A stretch of DNA of 36,175 nt, from assembly GCA_964475985.1 (NCBI GenBank), contig CAYYYP010000036.1, positions 1-36,175 of the forward strand. Reading direction: 5' to 3'. The notes beneath the pieces were generated by a model, which was given only the letters and a program-made list of their open reading frames with translations, was not told the origin of the DNA and did no database searches. This stretch comes from CAYYYP01 sp964475985. GTDB lineage: Bacteria > Bdellovibrionota > UBA1018 > CAYHWW01. Positions 23,959 to 32,010 of the stretch are shown here, piece after piece (position 1 is the first letter of the stretch; the number at the start of each line of letters is the position of its first letter). Position numbers and translations under genes: made by a program.

Positions 23959-25071
23959 ATGAAGTCTAAATCAACCAAAAAAATTCGGTACGCGGTGGTC
24001 GGCCAAGGTCACATTGCGCAAGTCGCGGTACTGCCAGCATTTCGCCAAACAAAAAATTCAGAACTCAAAGCCCTGGTCTCTGGGGACCCCTACAAATTAA
24101 AAAAACTGTCAAAAAAATATCGGGTGCCGGCCGTGTACTCGTACGAAGAGTATGATGAATGTTTAAAAAGCGGTGAGATTGATGCCGTTTACATCGCGTT
24201 GCCAAACCGGATGCATCGGGAATATTCTGTGCGTGCAGCCAAGGCAGGCATTCATGTTCTTTGTGAAAAGCCCCTTACGGTGACCACGAAAGAGAGCGAA
24301 GAAATTATTCGTTCGGCCAAAGAAAACCAAATCAAACTCATGGTGGCCTATCGACTGCACTTTGACCCCGCAAATCTGAAAGCAATAAAGGTAGTGAATT
24401 CCGGGAAGATTGGCCAACCGCTTTTTTTCACTTCTCAATTTGGACACAAGGTGAAAACGGACAATATCCGTATGCAACCCGAAGAGGGCGGTAGTCCACT
24501 CAACGACCTTGGGATTTACTGCATCAATGCGGTGAGAAATATTTTTAAATGTGAACCGCTGGAAGTTTTTGCTTTTGCAGGAAGCCCCAATAAACGGTTT
24601 TCTGAAATTCATGAATCCATTACGGCCGTGTTGCGGTTTCCCAGCGAAAGGCTTGCTAGCTTTACGTGCAGCTTTGGTTCGGCAGAAATTTCTAATTACC
24701 GAATCGTTGGCACCCTGGGCGACCTCTCCGTAGAAAATGGATTCGAGTACGTTGGCAAAATGAAGGAGCGCATTACCGTACGCGAGAAAACGCGGGAGTG
24801 GCGCTTCAAAGCGGGTGATCAGTTTGCGGCGGAATTGCAATATTTTTCAAACTGCATTTTGAAGAACCGAGATCCGGAACCCTCAGGCCTGCAAGGTTTA
24901 GCCGATGTCAAAATCATTGAAGCGCTCGATCGTTCCATTCGCACCGGCGCGCCGGTTTCATTGCGGGGTGAGATCCGTCAGAAAATTGCACGGCCCACCT
25001 TGCGCCAAAAACTCAAGCGGCCCCCTCATCGCAAACCGCAATTGGTGAAAGTAGAATCCGAAGCAAGGTAG
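23959..25071 (+). CDS. Gfo/Idh/MocA-family NAD(P)-dependent oxidoreductase
   Basis: Soluble sugar or inositol-type dehydrogenase. The N-terminal Rossmann fold shows RYAVVGQGHIA (GxGxxA, 15-20), followed by ALVSGDPYKLKKLSKKY and YIALPNRMHREYSVRAAKAG, then the family's EKP motif in HVLCEKPLTV (103-105, catalytic Lys). The C-terminal domain has GGSPLNDLGIYCINAVR, the usual D-x-G-x-x-x-x-x-x conserved helix. A strong Shine-Dalgarno (GGAGGAC) precedes ATG 23959. The extra basic tail after about 340 (RPTLRQKLKRPP) is unusual. Closest by pattern to glucose-fructose oxidoreductase-like proteins. The substrate cannot be assigned. Although its neighbours are exported, no twin-arginine signal is seen here. 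Confidence 0.9.
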   Translation: MKSKSTKKIRYAVVGQGHIAQVAVLPAFRQTKNSELKALVSGDPYKLKKLSKKYRVPAVYSYEEYDECLKSGEIDAVYIALPNRMHREYSVRAAKAGIHVLCEKPLTVTTKESEEIIRSAKENQIKLMVAYRLHFDPANLKAIKVVNSGKIGQPLFFTSQFGHKVKTDNIRMQPEEGGSPLNDLGIYCINAVRNIFKCEPLEVFAFAGSPNKRFSEIHESITAVLRFPSERLASFTCSFGSAEISNYRIVGTLGDLSVENGFEYVGKMKERITVREKTREWRFKAGDQFAAELQYFSNCILKNRDPEPSGLQGLADVKIIEALDRSIRTGAPVSLRGEIRQKIARPTLRQKLKRPPHRKPQLVKVESEAR

Positions 25072-25155
25072 TTTGCGTGTTTTGCCATGCTAAGGAAGGC
25101 ATGGTGAACCGCAGATTCATTACCCCAAGCCACCGTGTAAAATTTATGGTGGTGA

Positions 25156-26541
25156 TTGAAATTCTTGAAGACTTGCGTCATAGCAACCATCATGCAAAAT
25201 GTGCGTCGAGATATTTCTGGCCTTTTTAAGAGCCTCTTCAGTTTGTTTCTATTGAGCATTTTTTCTGGCTTATTTACGGCAAAAATGAGTTTAGCCGAAA
25301 CCACCCTGCCTGACTTCTGCGAAAGGCACCTGAAAAAGAACCTTTCCATCGCCGAAACGGGCGAGTTGCCTAACGATGTCGTTACCGATGAAGTTTTTCC
25401 TCAGTACCGCGCCTTGGCTGAATCTTTGACGATAGAGCGTTTGCAGAACCAATACCCGGGGGCTTCAGCCGAGGAGCTCCAGACTATCTTTGAGCGTGAG
25501 GGATACTTTGGGCCAAACTCCGCAACCTGGGAAGTTCATCGCATCCACCCTGCTTTCTTAACCCTTCGGGGACTTGATCAGCTGTATCTTGATCTGGCTG
25601 ATCCGGTCGGCGCGGCAGGCGTTGCGAAAGTATCTGAACGAATCCGTAATAATGTCGTTCTACGTCTTTTTTTAACTCGGGGATTCCTGCAGGCCATGGC
25701 CTTTGGCACCAAAGAAAAAGCGGATTACCTGTCTTCGCTTATGTTTAGGATCCACTCCCATGTCAGTCAGGAGATTGGCGAAAAAGTAGGTCACTTCAAT
25801 CGTCCTGATTTCCGTTTCGTCGCTACGAGCGCTAGATCCCTCGCATGGGTCGCCGTTACCCATGACTACGCCAATTGGATTACTTATCAAACAATTATGA
25901 TTGATAGCGGCCGGCGCCGAACGACCCCACAGGAATTTGAGAGCCTTCGCGCAAGGTTTTTCGCGGAATCAAAAATTCGTGGCTTACTCTACGGAGTGCC
26001 GCCCGAGATGATGCCAGGCTCCTACGAGGAAGTGCTCAGGTTTTTTAAAACTTTTTATACATCCGGTTATCTTGCATATTCAGACTCCGCTCGGAAAATT
26101 GAAGCCAATGTCCGTGAACAAATTCGTGCCTTCGAAAACCTCCCAGTGGTGGGTCGGGTCGTTGCCACTCAACGTTGGTTCTTAGACCAATGGACGAGGC
26201 GAAACTTTCCGGAACAAGCCGAAGGTATTTTAGGGGAAGGGAGAATGGGATTGCCAGAGCTCAGCTTGACGGGCGGACTTGCGGTGCGGGCATTTGATTA
26301 TGCGGCCGGGGTTTCGGTGCGGGTGCTCCCTGAAGTTCTTTTCGGAAACCCTTTTTACCGCGCGGGAATGGCGCGGGTCCGAGGGCAAAGTCCTAATATG
26401 GTGGACAGCCTCGTGGTTGAAAGTTTTGATCCTCGAAATCGTGGCCGGCACCGGCGTTTGGTCCAGCAACACTTTGATGACTACTATCCAAACTTATCTC
26501 GAATGAGCGACCTTTTGCGAAGGAACTTGCCAATTCGCTAG
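25156..26541 (+). CDS. Exported DUF2236/MpaB-like oxygenase
   Basis: A haem-oxygenase-type protein of the DUF2236 family (ER-bound oxygenase MpaB and latex-clearing protein Lcp). Signature elements: YFGPNSATWEVHRIHP (about 117-132), AFGTKEKA (182-189), IHSHVS with a His at 200 that is a candidate haem ligand, LAWVAVTHDY (229-238), and GVPPEMMPGSYEEVL (280-294). Lcp cleaves rubber and some relatives act on other isoprenoids. The N-terminal part has a hydrophobic segment, FKSLFSLFLLSIFSGLFTA, before the catalytic domain, so it is likely exported. The start is uncertain: TTG 25156 with weak GGTGG upstream, or ATG 25192. It lies 84 bases after the Gfo/Idh gene on the same strand. Confidence 0.82.
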   Translation: MKFLKTCVIATIMQNVRRDISGLFKSLFSLFLLSIFSGLFTAKMSLAETTLPDFCERHLKKNLSIAETGELPNDVVTDEVFPQYRALAESLTIERLQNQYPGASAEELQTIFEREGYFGPNSATWEVHRIHPAFLTLRGLDQLYLDLADPVGAAGVAKVSERIRNNVVLRLFLTRGFLQAMAFGTKEKADYLSSLMFRIHSHVSQEIGEKVGHFNRPDFRFVATSARSLAWVAVTHDYANWITYQTIMIDSGRRRTTPQEFESLRARFFAESKIRGLLYGVPPEMMPGSYEEVLRFFKTFYTSGYLAYSDSARKIEANVREQIRAFENLPVVGRVVATQRWFLDQWTRRNFPEQAEGILGEGRMGLPELSLTGGLAVRAFDYAAGVSVRVLPEVLFGNPFYRAGMARVRGQSPNMVDSLVVESFDPRNRGRHRRLVQQHFDDYYPNLSRMSDLLRRNLPIR

Positions 26542-26554
26542 CCTAGGCCGGTAG

Positions 26555-27247
26555 TTACGCCACTTTTTTGATCAAAAATAAGTTTTCGGTCTTCGGCGCC
26601 GAGATGAGGGCTCCGCGTAGCAGTCTCACCTCAAGAAAAAGCCCTATGCACTTTGAGAGAGCATTCCAGAATTCTTGGTCGTGAAACCATTCAGAATCCG
26701 CCGCAGAAAAATTCAAGAGTTCAATCACTCCAAAAAATTTCCCGGCGACAAAAAGCGGAACGGCCGCCACGTTATGCATTTCGATGCTAGTAAGTTTTTC
26801 AACAGTCTTGAAGCTGTGATTATCGTCCGTCAATTTTTCCGACACAAACGGAGCCTGATTCTCTAAAACCTTGCCGGCAATGCCTTCCGAACTCGGAAAT
26901 TGAATTCCCAGCAATACTGACGGGGAAGCGTCGCAAATTGCGCGAAAAAAGAAATTCCCCGTAGAAAAATCCAGTTCAATCAGCGACGCCCGTTCGGCCG
27001 AGAGTCGATCTCGAAGCCAGTTCACTAGTACTCCGTTAAAATCGTCATAGGAGGCAAAATCCAACGCTTGGAAGAGATCTGCGAATCGATGCAAGACTTC
27101 AACGAAAGCGTGAGGCGCATGGACCTCCGCCTTAAGCTTGCTGACCGCGACCAAAAGGCGATCATTTTCGAGAAAGGGGTCCGATCCTAAGATCGGGCCT
27201 TTGTATTTGAAAAGATCATCTTCCATAGGGACCGGGGATTCCTCCAT
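26555..27247 (-). CDS. GAF-domain protein
   Basis: Cytoplasmic signalling-type protein of about 230 residues. The GAF core is at about 75-200: RASLIELDFSTGNFFFRAIC, FPSSEGIAGKVLENQAPFVS, and MHNVAAVPLFVAGKFFGVIE, which is the common GAF signature (G-I-x-G...V-P-L...G-V-I-E-L). No output domain is attached, so it may sense a small molecule or act with a partner. The start is uncertain: ATG 27247, or the downstream Met (MEDDLFK) that has GGAGG ahead of it. It ends 13 bases from the stop of the convergent DUF2236 gene, and is just after the lipoprotein gene on the same strand (82-base gap). Confidence 0.8.
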   Translation of the reverse strand: MEESPVPMEDDLFKYKGPILGSDPFLENDRLLVAVSKLKAEVHAPHAFVEVLHRFADLFQALDFASYDDFNGVLVNWLRDRLSAERASLIELDFSTGNFFFRAICDASPSVLLGIQFPSSEGIAGKVLENQAPFVSEKLTDDNHSFKTVEKLTSIEMHNVAAVPLFVAGKFFGVIELLNFSAADSEWFHDQEFWNALSKCIGLFLEVRLLRGALISAPKTENLFLIKKVA

Positions 27248-27329
27248 CCTATGGATCGTGATTCTGAGTGAGAAACTTTAGGGAATTGCAGGTCCTAGCC
27301 TGAAAAAATGGCAAAAATTGCCGAGATAA

Positions 27330-27836
27330 TTAAAAGGAAAGGGCGTTTTGGTGCTCGATATTGGTCTTTAGGTTCTGCACTTCGCTAATGAGCCATTGTG
27401 CAGAGTTTTGCCTCAGAAATTTTGCATGTTTTTTGATAGTGATGACATCAGACGCATCGCTCGGAGTAGGACCGGCTTTATAAGTCATTTCGTAGGTAAT
27501 AGAAAATCCATCTGGGCCCAGCGGCCTCTCATCTTTGATCTTAAGATCCACGAAATGACGTTTCTTCTCCAGGAAGTCACGGCGAAAATCGTCATCGGAG
27601 AGATGACTCAGCATGTCGCGCACTGTGCCGGTGGTAAGGTTCATGAGTTGTTCTTTGTCGTTGAGGGAATTCACCCTAAAGGATCGCTCCACATACTCCT
27701 TCAGAACCTGCCGGGGAACATTCAAGTTGTTGGTGTTTTTCTGACAGCCAGAAAAACAAAACATCAGAGCGAAAAAAATCGTTCCGATGGTCTTTGGAAA
27801 AAGATCCTTAAAGTAGAAACTCTTGAATATAGCCAT
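27330..27836 (-). CDS. Small lipoprotein
   Basis: A 168-residue protein with an N-terminal hydrophobic stretch ending in a lipobox, FCFSGC, with Cys31 as the lipid anchor. The remainder looks like a small α/β domain, YVERSFRVNSLNDKEQLMN and LGPDGFSITYEMTYKA, resembling NTF2-like lipoproteins but not strongly. The start (27836) lies 29 bases inside the upstream PilZ gene on the same strand, so the two are probably co-transcribed and may be translationally coupled. No clear ribosome-binding site apart from GAGAAG. The partner function with the membrane PilZ protein is unknown. Confidence 0.75.
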   Translation of the reverse strand: MAIFKSFYFKDLFPKTIGTIFFALMFCFSGCQKNTNNLNVPRQVLKEYVERSFRVNSLNDKEQLMNLTTGTVRDMLSHLSDDDFRRDFLEKKRHFVDLKIKDERPLGPDGFSITYEMTYKAGPTPSDASDVITIKKHAKFLRQNSAQWLISEVQNLKTNIEHQNALSF

Positions 27837-28572
27837 GGCTTCTCAACCTCAGGATAAAGTCTCGAAGGTGCTTTTGCAAATCGAAGCTGTTGAGACTGAA
27901 TGCGACCCCCACGCCTTGCCCCACCCCTTGGGCCTCAACGGTCTGAGAAATAATTTTCATGGGTAATTCAAGCGTGACGTTTTTCAGGGTTAATTTGAGC
28001 AAAAGTTCCGATTGCTGCAGCGCCTCCTTGCGTAAAATTTCCGCACAATCTTCGCCAAACAAAAAACATCCACGGAGATCCAGGGCGCTAAGACGAAGAT
28101 TCTTTAGGCCCTCAACATCCACTTCGACTTGTGGCAGGAACCTAGGGGTTCCTTCGTACCAACGACGGCCAGGATTGAGATAGGACGTTCGGAAAAGTGC
28201 ATGCATATTGAAAAGCAGATAAACGCAGAAAACTAAGTAGGCCATAGCGTAAAACGCTAACCCATAATTTTTAAATTTAACCAGCAGGTACGTATTTATG
28301 TACAGGCAACTGCCACTGTAGATGAAAAATGAAAAAAAACCGGCCCACTTTCCTTTAAGGATTAAAACGGAAGTAATGATGAACCATAGGAGAAAAATTC
28401 CGAAAACAAACAGAAAAGGCCGCATGCTTTCCCAAACGAAGAATTTTGTTAGTGGGACTTTGTAATAGATGGCAAAATTAAGGAGGAAGAGCGGCAGTAC
28501 GGCGCAAAACTCCCCAAATATCATCCATAAATCTTTTGTACGGTAAAGAAGCTTCATTTGATTCAAAAACAT
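27808..28572 (-). CDS. Four-helix membrane protein with C-terminal PilZ domain
   Basis: Four membrane helices are visible at about 15-36, 45-70, 75-98 and 103-127, followed by a cytoplasmic PilZ-like domain (about 135-254), a cyclic-di-GMP receptor module. The linker NPGRRWYEGTPRF resembles the RxxxR binding motif region, then LSALDLRGCFLFGE (the D/N-x-S-x-x-G element is degenerate, D-L-R-G), and the closing strand QGVGVAFSLNS. TM-PilZ proteins are common in the Bdellovibrionota. Two starts are possible: 28572 or 28557 (both ATG), neither with a Shine-Dalgarno. It overlaps divergent anmK at the 5' end and the lipoprotein gene at the 3' end. Confidence 0.75.
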   Translation of the reverse strand: MFLNQMKLLYRTKDLWMIFGEFCAVLPLFLLNFAIYYKVPLTKFFVWESMRPFLFVFGIFLLWFIITSVLILKGKWAGFFSFFIYSGSCLYINTYLLVKFKNYGLAFYAMAYLVFCVYLLFNMHALFRTSYLNPGRRWYEGTPRFLPQVEVDVEGLKNLRLSALDLRGCFLFGEDCAEILRKEALQQSELLLKLTLKNVTLELPMKIISQTVEAQGVGQGVGVAFSLNSFDLQKHLRDFILRLRSHGYIQEFLL

Positions 28573-29832
28573 CTTAAAAGAAACAAGACAGGACTGACTA
28601 GGACAAAAGCGAAAGCATCCGAGATACTCACGCTGGGCGTTATGACCGGAACCAGCGCAGATGGCGCGGATCTCGTTTTGGCGCGGAATGAAGTGCGTGG
28701 TTCCTCAGTGAAGGAAACTCTCTTATCCTCAAAGTCCTACGAGTTTCCGTCAGCTTTGCGCAAAGATGTTCTCGAGGCGCAGAAGGGAATGATTTCCCTG
28801 AGGGATTTTGGCGAACTTCAGCACCGCTATAGTGCGTGGCTTGCAAACCAAATCCAGAAAATGCTTAAGAGTAAAACCTATCCAAAATCCCTTCCTTTGA
28901 TTTTAGGCATACATGGTCAAACGCTCTGGCATGATCCAAATCGTGGATTTTCCATTCAGATGTTAGATCCAGTTCTAATCGGTTGCCTTACCGGTTACAC
29001 GACGGTTTCACAATTTAGACAGGCCGATCTAGCGCTAGCCGGCCAGGGTGCTCCCCTGGTTCCGTACTACCATTGGCTAAGATTTATAGAAGGGCAACAT
29101 GCTCATGAGCTGCCCATTTCAATCCACAACATTGGTGGCATGAGTAACTTTTCATTCATTTCCAAAAATAAAAATGACGTTCTGGGGTTTGATGTCGGAC
29201 CGGGTAACGTGCTCATTGATTTGGCGGTCGCCAAGGCGACTAAAAACGTCAAACAGTTTGATGACCAGGGTGCACTTGCCCGAATTGGAAAAATTGACTG
29301 GAGTAGGCTTGAAAAAATTTTTTCTGAAGACCCCTATTTTAAAATTTTAGGTCCTAAAAGTACTGGACGTGAGGTTTTCAATGAAACCTATCTGGAAAAA
29401 ATTGACTCGGGTTCTGACCGGTCGCAAAAGGAGCGCGCCTATGACGCTGTTGCCCAAGCCACGGCCTTCACTGCCCTGACCATCGTAAGGACGTACGAGA
29501 GACTCTTAAAGACCGGAAAAATTAGAAAACTTTCGGGCGTCAGTTTTTGTGGTGGTGGCGCAAAAAATCTGTACCTTATGGAACTCATCGCGGAGCTGCT
29601 AAAAAAGTCCAAAGATAAACGTGTGCAAAATATTAAAGTGCGACCCATGGAAGGCTTGCTCGGGGACCCACAGTCCATTGAAGCGATGGCGTTTGGCAGA
29701 TTTGCCTTGGAAGTTCTGGCCGGACGTTCCGTTGCGTTGCCCAAAGTTACCGGTGCGAAAGGAAGCAGTGCCGCAGCTTGTGTAGTAGCTGGGCACGGCT
29801 TTCCAGAAATCTTGCGCCGGCTTCGCGCATAG
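28558..29832 (+). CDS. anmK: Anhydro-N-acetylmuramic acid kinase
   Basis: AnmK phosphorylates and hydrolyses anhydro-MurNAc to MurNAc-6-phosphate in peptidoglycan recycling in the cytoplasm. It belongs to the ASKHA fold. Signature motifs: LGVMTGTSADGAD (26-38), GIHGQTLWH (117-125), QADLALAGQGAPLVP (155-169, catalytic Asp157 equivalent), NIGGMSNFS (191-199), GFDVGPGNVLID (210-221), PKSTGREVFN. At 424 aa it is longer than the E. coli 369 because of the extra N-terminus and small insertions. The start is uncertain: there is no ATG between 28558 (TTG) and the motif, with CTG 28594 as another option. The divergent PilZ gene begins within 15 bases. A TTG start, if used, would limit expression. Confidence 0.93.
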   Translation: MIQKHLKRNKTGLTRTKAKASEILTLGVMTGTSADGADLVLARNEVRGSSVKETLLSSKSYEFPSALRKDVLEAQKGMISLRDFGELQHRYSAWLANQIQKMLKSKTYPKSLPLILGIHGQTLWHDPNRGFSIQMLDPVLIGCLTGYTTVSQFRQADLALAGQGAPLVPYYHWLRFIEGQHAHELPISIHNIGGMSNFSFISKNKNDVLGFDVGPGNVLIDLAVAKATKNVKQFDDQGALARIGKIDWSRLEKIFSEDPYFKILGPKSTGREVFNETYLEKIDSGSDRSQKERAYDAVAQATAFTALTIVRTYERLLKTGKIRKLSGVSFCGGGAKNLYLMELIAELLKKSKDKRVQNIKVRPMEGLLGDPQSIEAMAFGRFALEVLAGRSVALPKVTGAKGSSAAACVVAGHGFPEILRRLRA

Positions 29833-29841
29833 AAAGAAAGT

Positions 29842-30084
29842 CTATCTTTTAGCTTTTACGCCGGATGGAGCGTTATGAAGCCAACGCTCCAGGATACGAG
29901 CGGCCTTTTCGACTTGTTTGGTATCATCAAGTACTTTTGCGAGTTGGTCCCGCAAACTTAAGGCCCTAGCTTTTTCCGAAATAAACGAAACCCCGTTAGG
30001 GTTATGCTTTGCAGCCTTTGCAACGGTTGGCTTTTCCGGAGTGGGCTGCGGCAGGATTTTTTTTACGAATTTTTGAGAGCTCAT
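29842..30084 (-). CDS. Small protein with FliF C-terminal-like motif
   Basis: An 80-residue soluble protein whose ATG overlaps the stop of the upstream gene by four bases (ATGA). The C-terminal half, LRDQLAKVLDDTKQVEKAARILERWL, is an amphipathic helix pair resembling the tail of FliF that binds FliG (D-P-x-x-V-A-x-V-x-R-x-W). This is a pattern resemblance, and no other flagellar gene is near. The N-terminal half is a Lys/Pro-rich, probably flexible segment. It might equally be an unrelated helical protein. Translational coupling indicates the two small genes are used together. Confidence 0.6.
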   Translation of the reverse strand: MSSQKFVKKILPQPTPEKPTVAKAAKHNPNGVSFISEKARALSLRDQLAKVLDDTKQVEKAARILERWLHNAPSGVKAKR

Positions 30085-30272
30085 GACTTAGACCGGAAAT
30101 GCTCCACTTTTTCCTGTGGGACTTCCGTCATGAGGCAGTCGCCGTCGATGAATGTGAATGCGTACCATTTATCAAAAATTTTCTGAAAGAGGACTTCCTC
30201 ATCCTGGACTGAAGCAGCCGGTTTATTAGAAGCATCGAAAATGGATTTTGAATTTTTATTTGAAGCGCTCAT
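30081..30272 (-). CDS. Small hypothetical protein, first gene of a two-gene unit
   Basis: Start at ATG 30272, with an excellent Shine-Dalgarno GGAGGG five bases upstream; the longer open frame to 30320 has no such site. The 63-residue product has a Ser/Asn/Lys-rich N-terminus and a C-terminal motif FDKWYAFTFIDGDCLMTEVP that looks conserved, likely a small β-hairpin fold. It is followed by a four-base ATGA overlap to the 80-aa gene. No family is recognised. Confidence 0.65.
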   Translation of the reverse strand: MSASNKNSKSIFDASNKPAASVQDEEVLFQKIFDKWYAFTFIDGDCLMTEVPQEKVEHFRSKS

Positions 30273-30400
30273 TTTTCCCTCCGTGGAAAGTGATGTTAGT
30301 GTCTCAACCGAGACAATCACTTCATCGGAGGAGTTTTAAAAACATTAATTGGGAAGTCTTTACCCCGGTAAGAACTACCGCCTGCCTTTAGGATTCAAGC

Positions 30401-31981
30401 TTATTTTAGGCGTCTAGCGATGCGGCGATCGATGCAGGCCGCCGTCATGATGCCGCCCATCAAGGCTCCCGTGACCCCAAGGGTAGCGACATCACCACCC
30501 GTTAAATAAAGCCCGTTTATTGGGGTTTTAGGCCTAAGCCAGGGATTTGCAAAACGCTTTGGCGTCGGTTCAAGCCCATAAATAGCACCCTCCGGAGCCT
30601 TGGTGAAATGCACGGTGGAAAGTGGGGTCGATAACTCATGATACTTCACTAGCGCCATAAGTTTTGGGATGCGCTTGCGCAACTGGGCTATCATCCGGTC
30701 TTCAATCTGTTTTTTGAAGGCTAAGTATTCCGGGTCCCGCAAGCCCCTCCGGGTGTTTCGCCATTTTTCAAATGTATGCCAGGGTACGAAAGTTACAACT
30801 TCGCCAGTATGTCGCTGGGTAGGGCCTGGAATATGTTGCGGATCCTTAAGCGTAGGAAAGGACATATATAAAACCGACGCCTCACTCTCGGCCTCGTCAA
30901 TCTCCCAATACGCCTTTTCCATATCCCAGCTCTCCATGAACCATTGGTTCGAAGGCGTAGCTCCCGCGCCTACGATGTTTCCTTCAAAGCCGAGGTACAA
31001 ACAAAGATGGGGCGGCGACTGGGGCAAAGCTTGAATGGATTTTGACCAAGGTTTTTCCGATTCCGATGGCGGCAAAAGTTTTTGGGCCGTAAGTCGGCTG
31101 CCCGCGGCAGAAATCACGGTGGATGCAAAAAATTCCTGGCCGGTCTTAAGTCGTACGCCACATGCTTTTCGGTTTTCATCCAACAGAATTTCTTGCACGT
31201 CGGCCCGTACGTAGCTTTCACCGCCAGAATCCTTCACCGTTTGTAAAAGTGTCTCAGCGATGCGGCCGGAACCCCCTTCCGGGTAATACCCGCCGTTCCA
31301 AAAGTGTTTGGTGACTAAAGCGTGGATTGCAAATGAAGAATGTTTAGGCGTGCTGCCGTAATATCCCCACTGCGCGGTAAGTACCGTACGCAACCGTTCA
31401 TTGGCGGTGAGCCCTACCAGAATTTCGTGGGTAGTCGTTTTCCACCATTTCAATTGTCTTGAAAAAAATGGAGTGAGCAATCTCGCCAGAAAACCTGGCA
31501 TGATTTTAAGTGCAAAGTAGGTTTTTGACTCTCGGCTAACCTTTCGCACAAGTTCGAAATAAGCATCGATGGCTTTACGTTCCTCGGGAAATTTCTCTAG
31601 AAGCGCCGCTCGAAAGCCTTCCTTCTTGTCAGGAAATTCAACGCTAAAACCACCGGGAAAGTGAAAGGTCTCGTAGACTGGACCCATGGACGCCATTTTT
31701 AAGGAACCATTGGTAAGCCACTTTAGAATTTTACCGGGCAGTTCATAATCCTTCATCTGGCCAACGCAATGAACGCCGACGTCCCAGGTGTAGCCTTTCC
31801 GTGAAAAAGTATGGGTGAAACCTCCCGGAACATAATGCTGCTCCAACACCAATACTCGCTTACCCATTTTAGAAAGAGCAGCCGCGCACGCCATGCCGCC
31901 CATGCCGGACCCTACAACGATGGCGTCCCATGCTGATTTATCGCGGGCCTGCGAAATTGGTTTATAGAATGATGTCTCCAT
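30401..31981 (-). CDS. FAD-dependent oxidoreductase of the CrtISO/RetSat (phytoene desaturase-like) family
   Basis: Flavoprotein of the phytoene-desaturase/carotenoid isomerase/retinol saturase group. The dinucleotide-binding Rossmann motif is IVVGSGMGGMACAAALSKMG (21-40), the ribose-binding Glu is in LVLEQHYVPGGFTHTF (45-59), which is the RetSat/CrtISO form, and the C-terminal FAD motif is GLYLTGGDVATLGVTGALMGG. I set the start at ATG 31981; a TTG frame to 32008 overlaps the tgt region. The substrate is probably an isoprenoid or carotenoid-like polyene, fitting the nearby hopanoid genes, though it is unlikely to be HpnE. Divergent from tgt with only 29 bases between starts. Confidence 0.85.
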   Translation of the reverse strand: METSFYKPISQARDKSAWDAIVVGSGMGGMACAAALSKMGKRVLVLEQHYVPGGFTHTFSRKGYTWDVGVHCVGQMKDYELPGKILKWLTNGSLKMASMGPVYETFHFPGGFSVEFPDKKEGFRAALLEKFPEERKAIDAYFELVRKVSRESKTYFALKIMPGFLARLLTPFFSRQLKWWKTTTHEILVGLTANERLRTVLTAQWGYYGSTPKHSSFAIHALVTKHFWNGGYYPEGGSGRIAETLLQTVKDSGGESYVRADVQEILLDENRKACGVRLKTGQEFFASTVISAAGSRLTAQKLLPPSESEKPWSKSIQALPQSPPHLCLYLGFEGNIVGAGATPSNQWFMESWDMEKAYWEIDEAESEASVLYMSFPTLKDPQHIPGPTQRHTGEVVTFVPWHTFEKWRNTRRGLRDPEYLAFKKQIEDRMIAQLRKRIPKLMALVKYHELSTPLSTVHFTKAPEGAIYGLEPTPKRFANPWLRPKTPINGLYLTGGDVATLGVTGALMGGIMTAACIDRRIARRLK

Positions 31982-32010
31982 ATTGTATAGGTGATCCCCC
32001 TGGAACAATT

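Noticed and set aside
24163..24840. 225-aa antisense frame inside the Gfo/Idh gene
   Set aside because: It lies entirely opposite a well-supported gene with clear motifs and has no start signals. It is a frame shadow.
27396..27857. 153-aa plus-strand frame over the lipoprotein
   Set aside because: It is antisense to a lipoprotein with a good lipobox and operon context. No ribosome-binding site.
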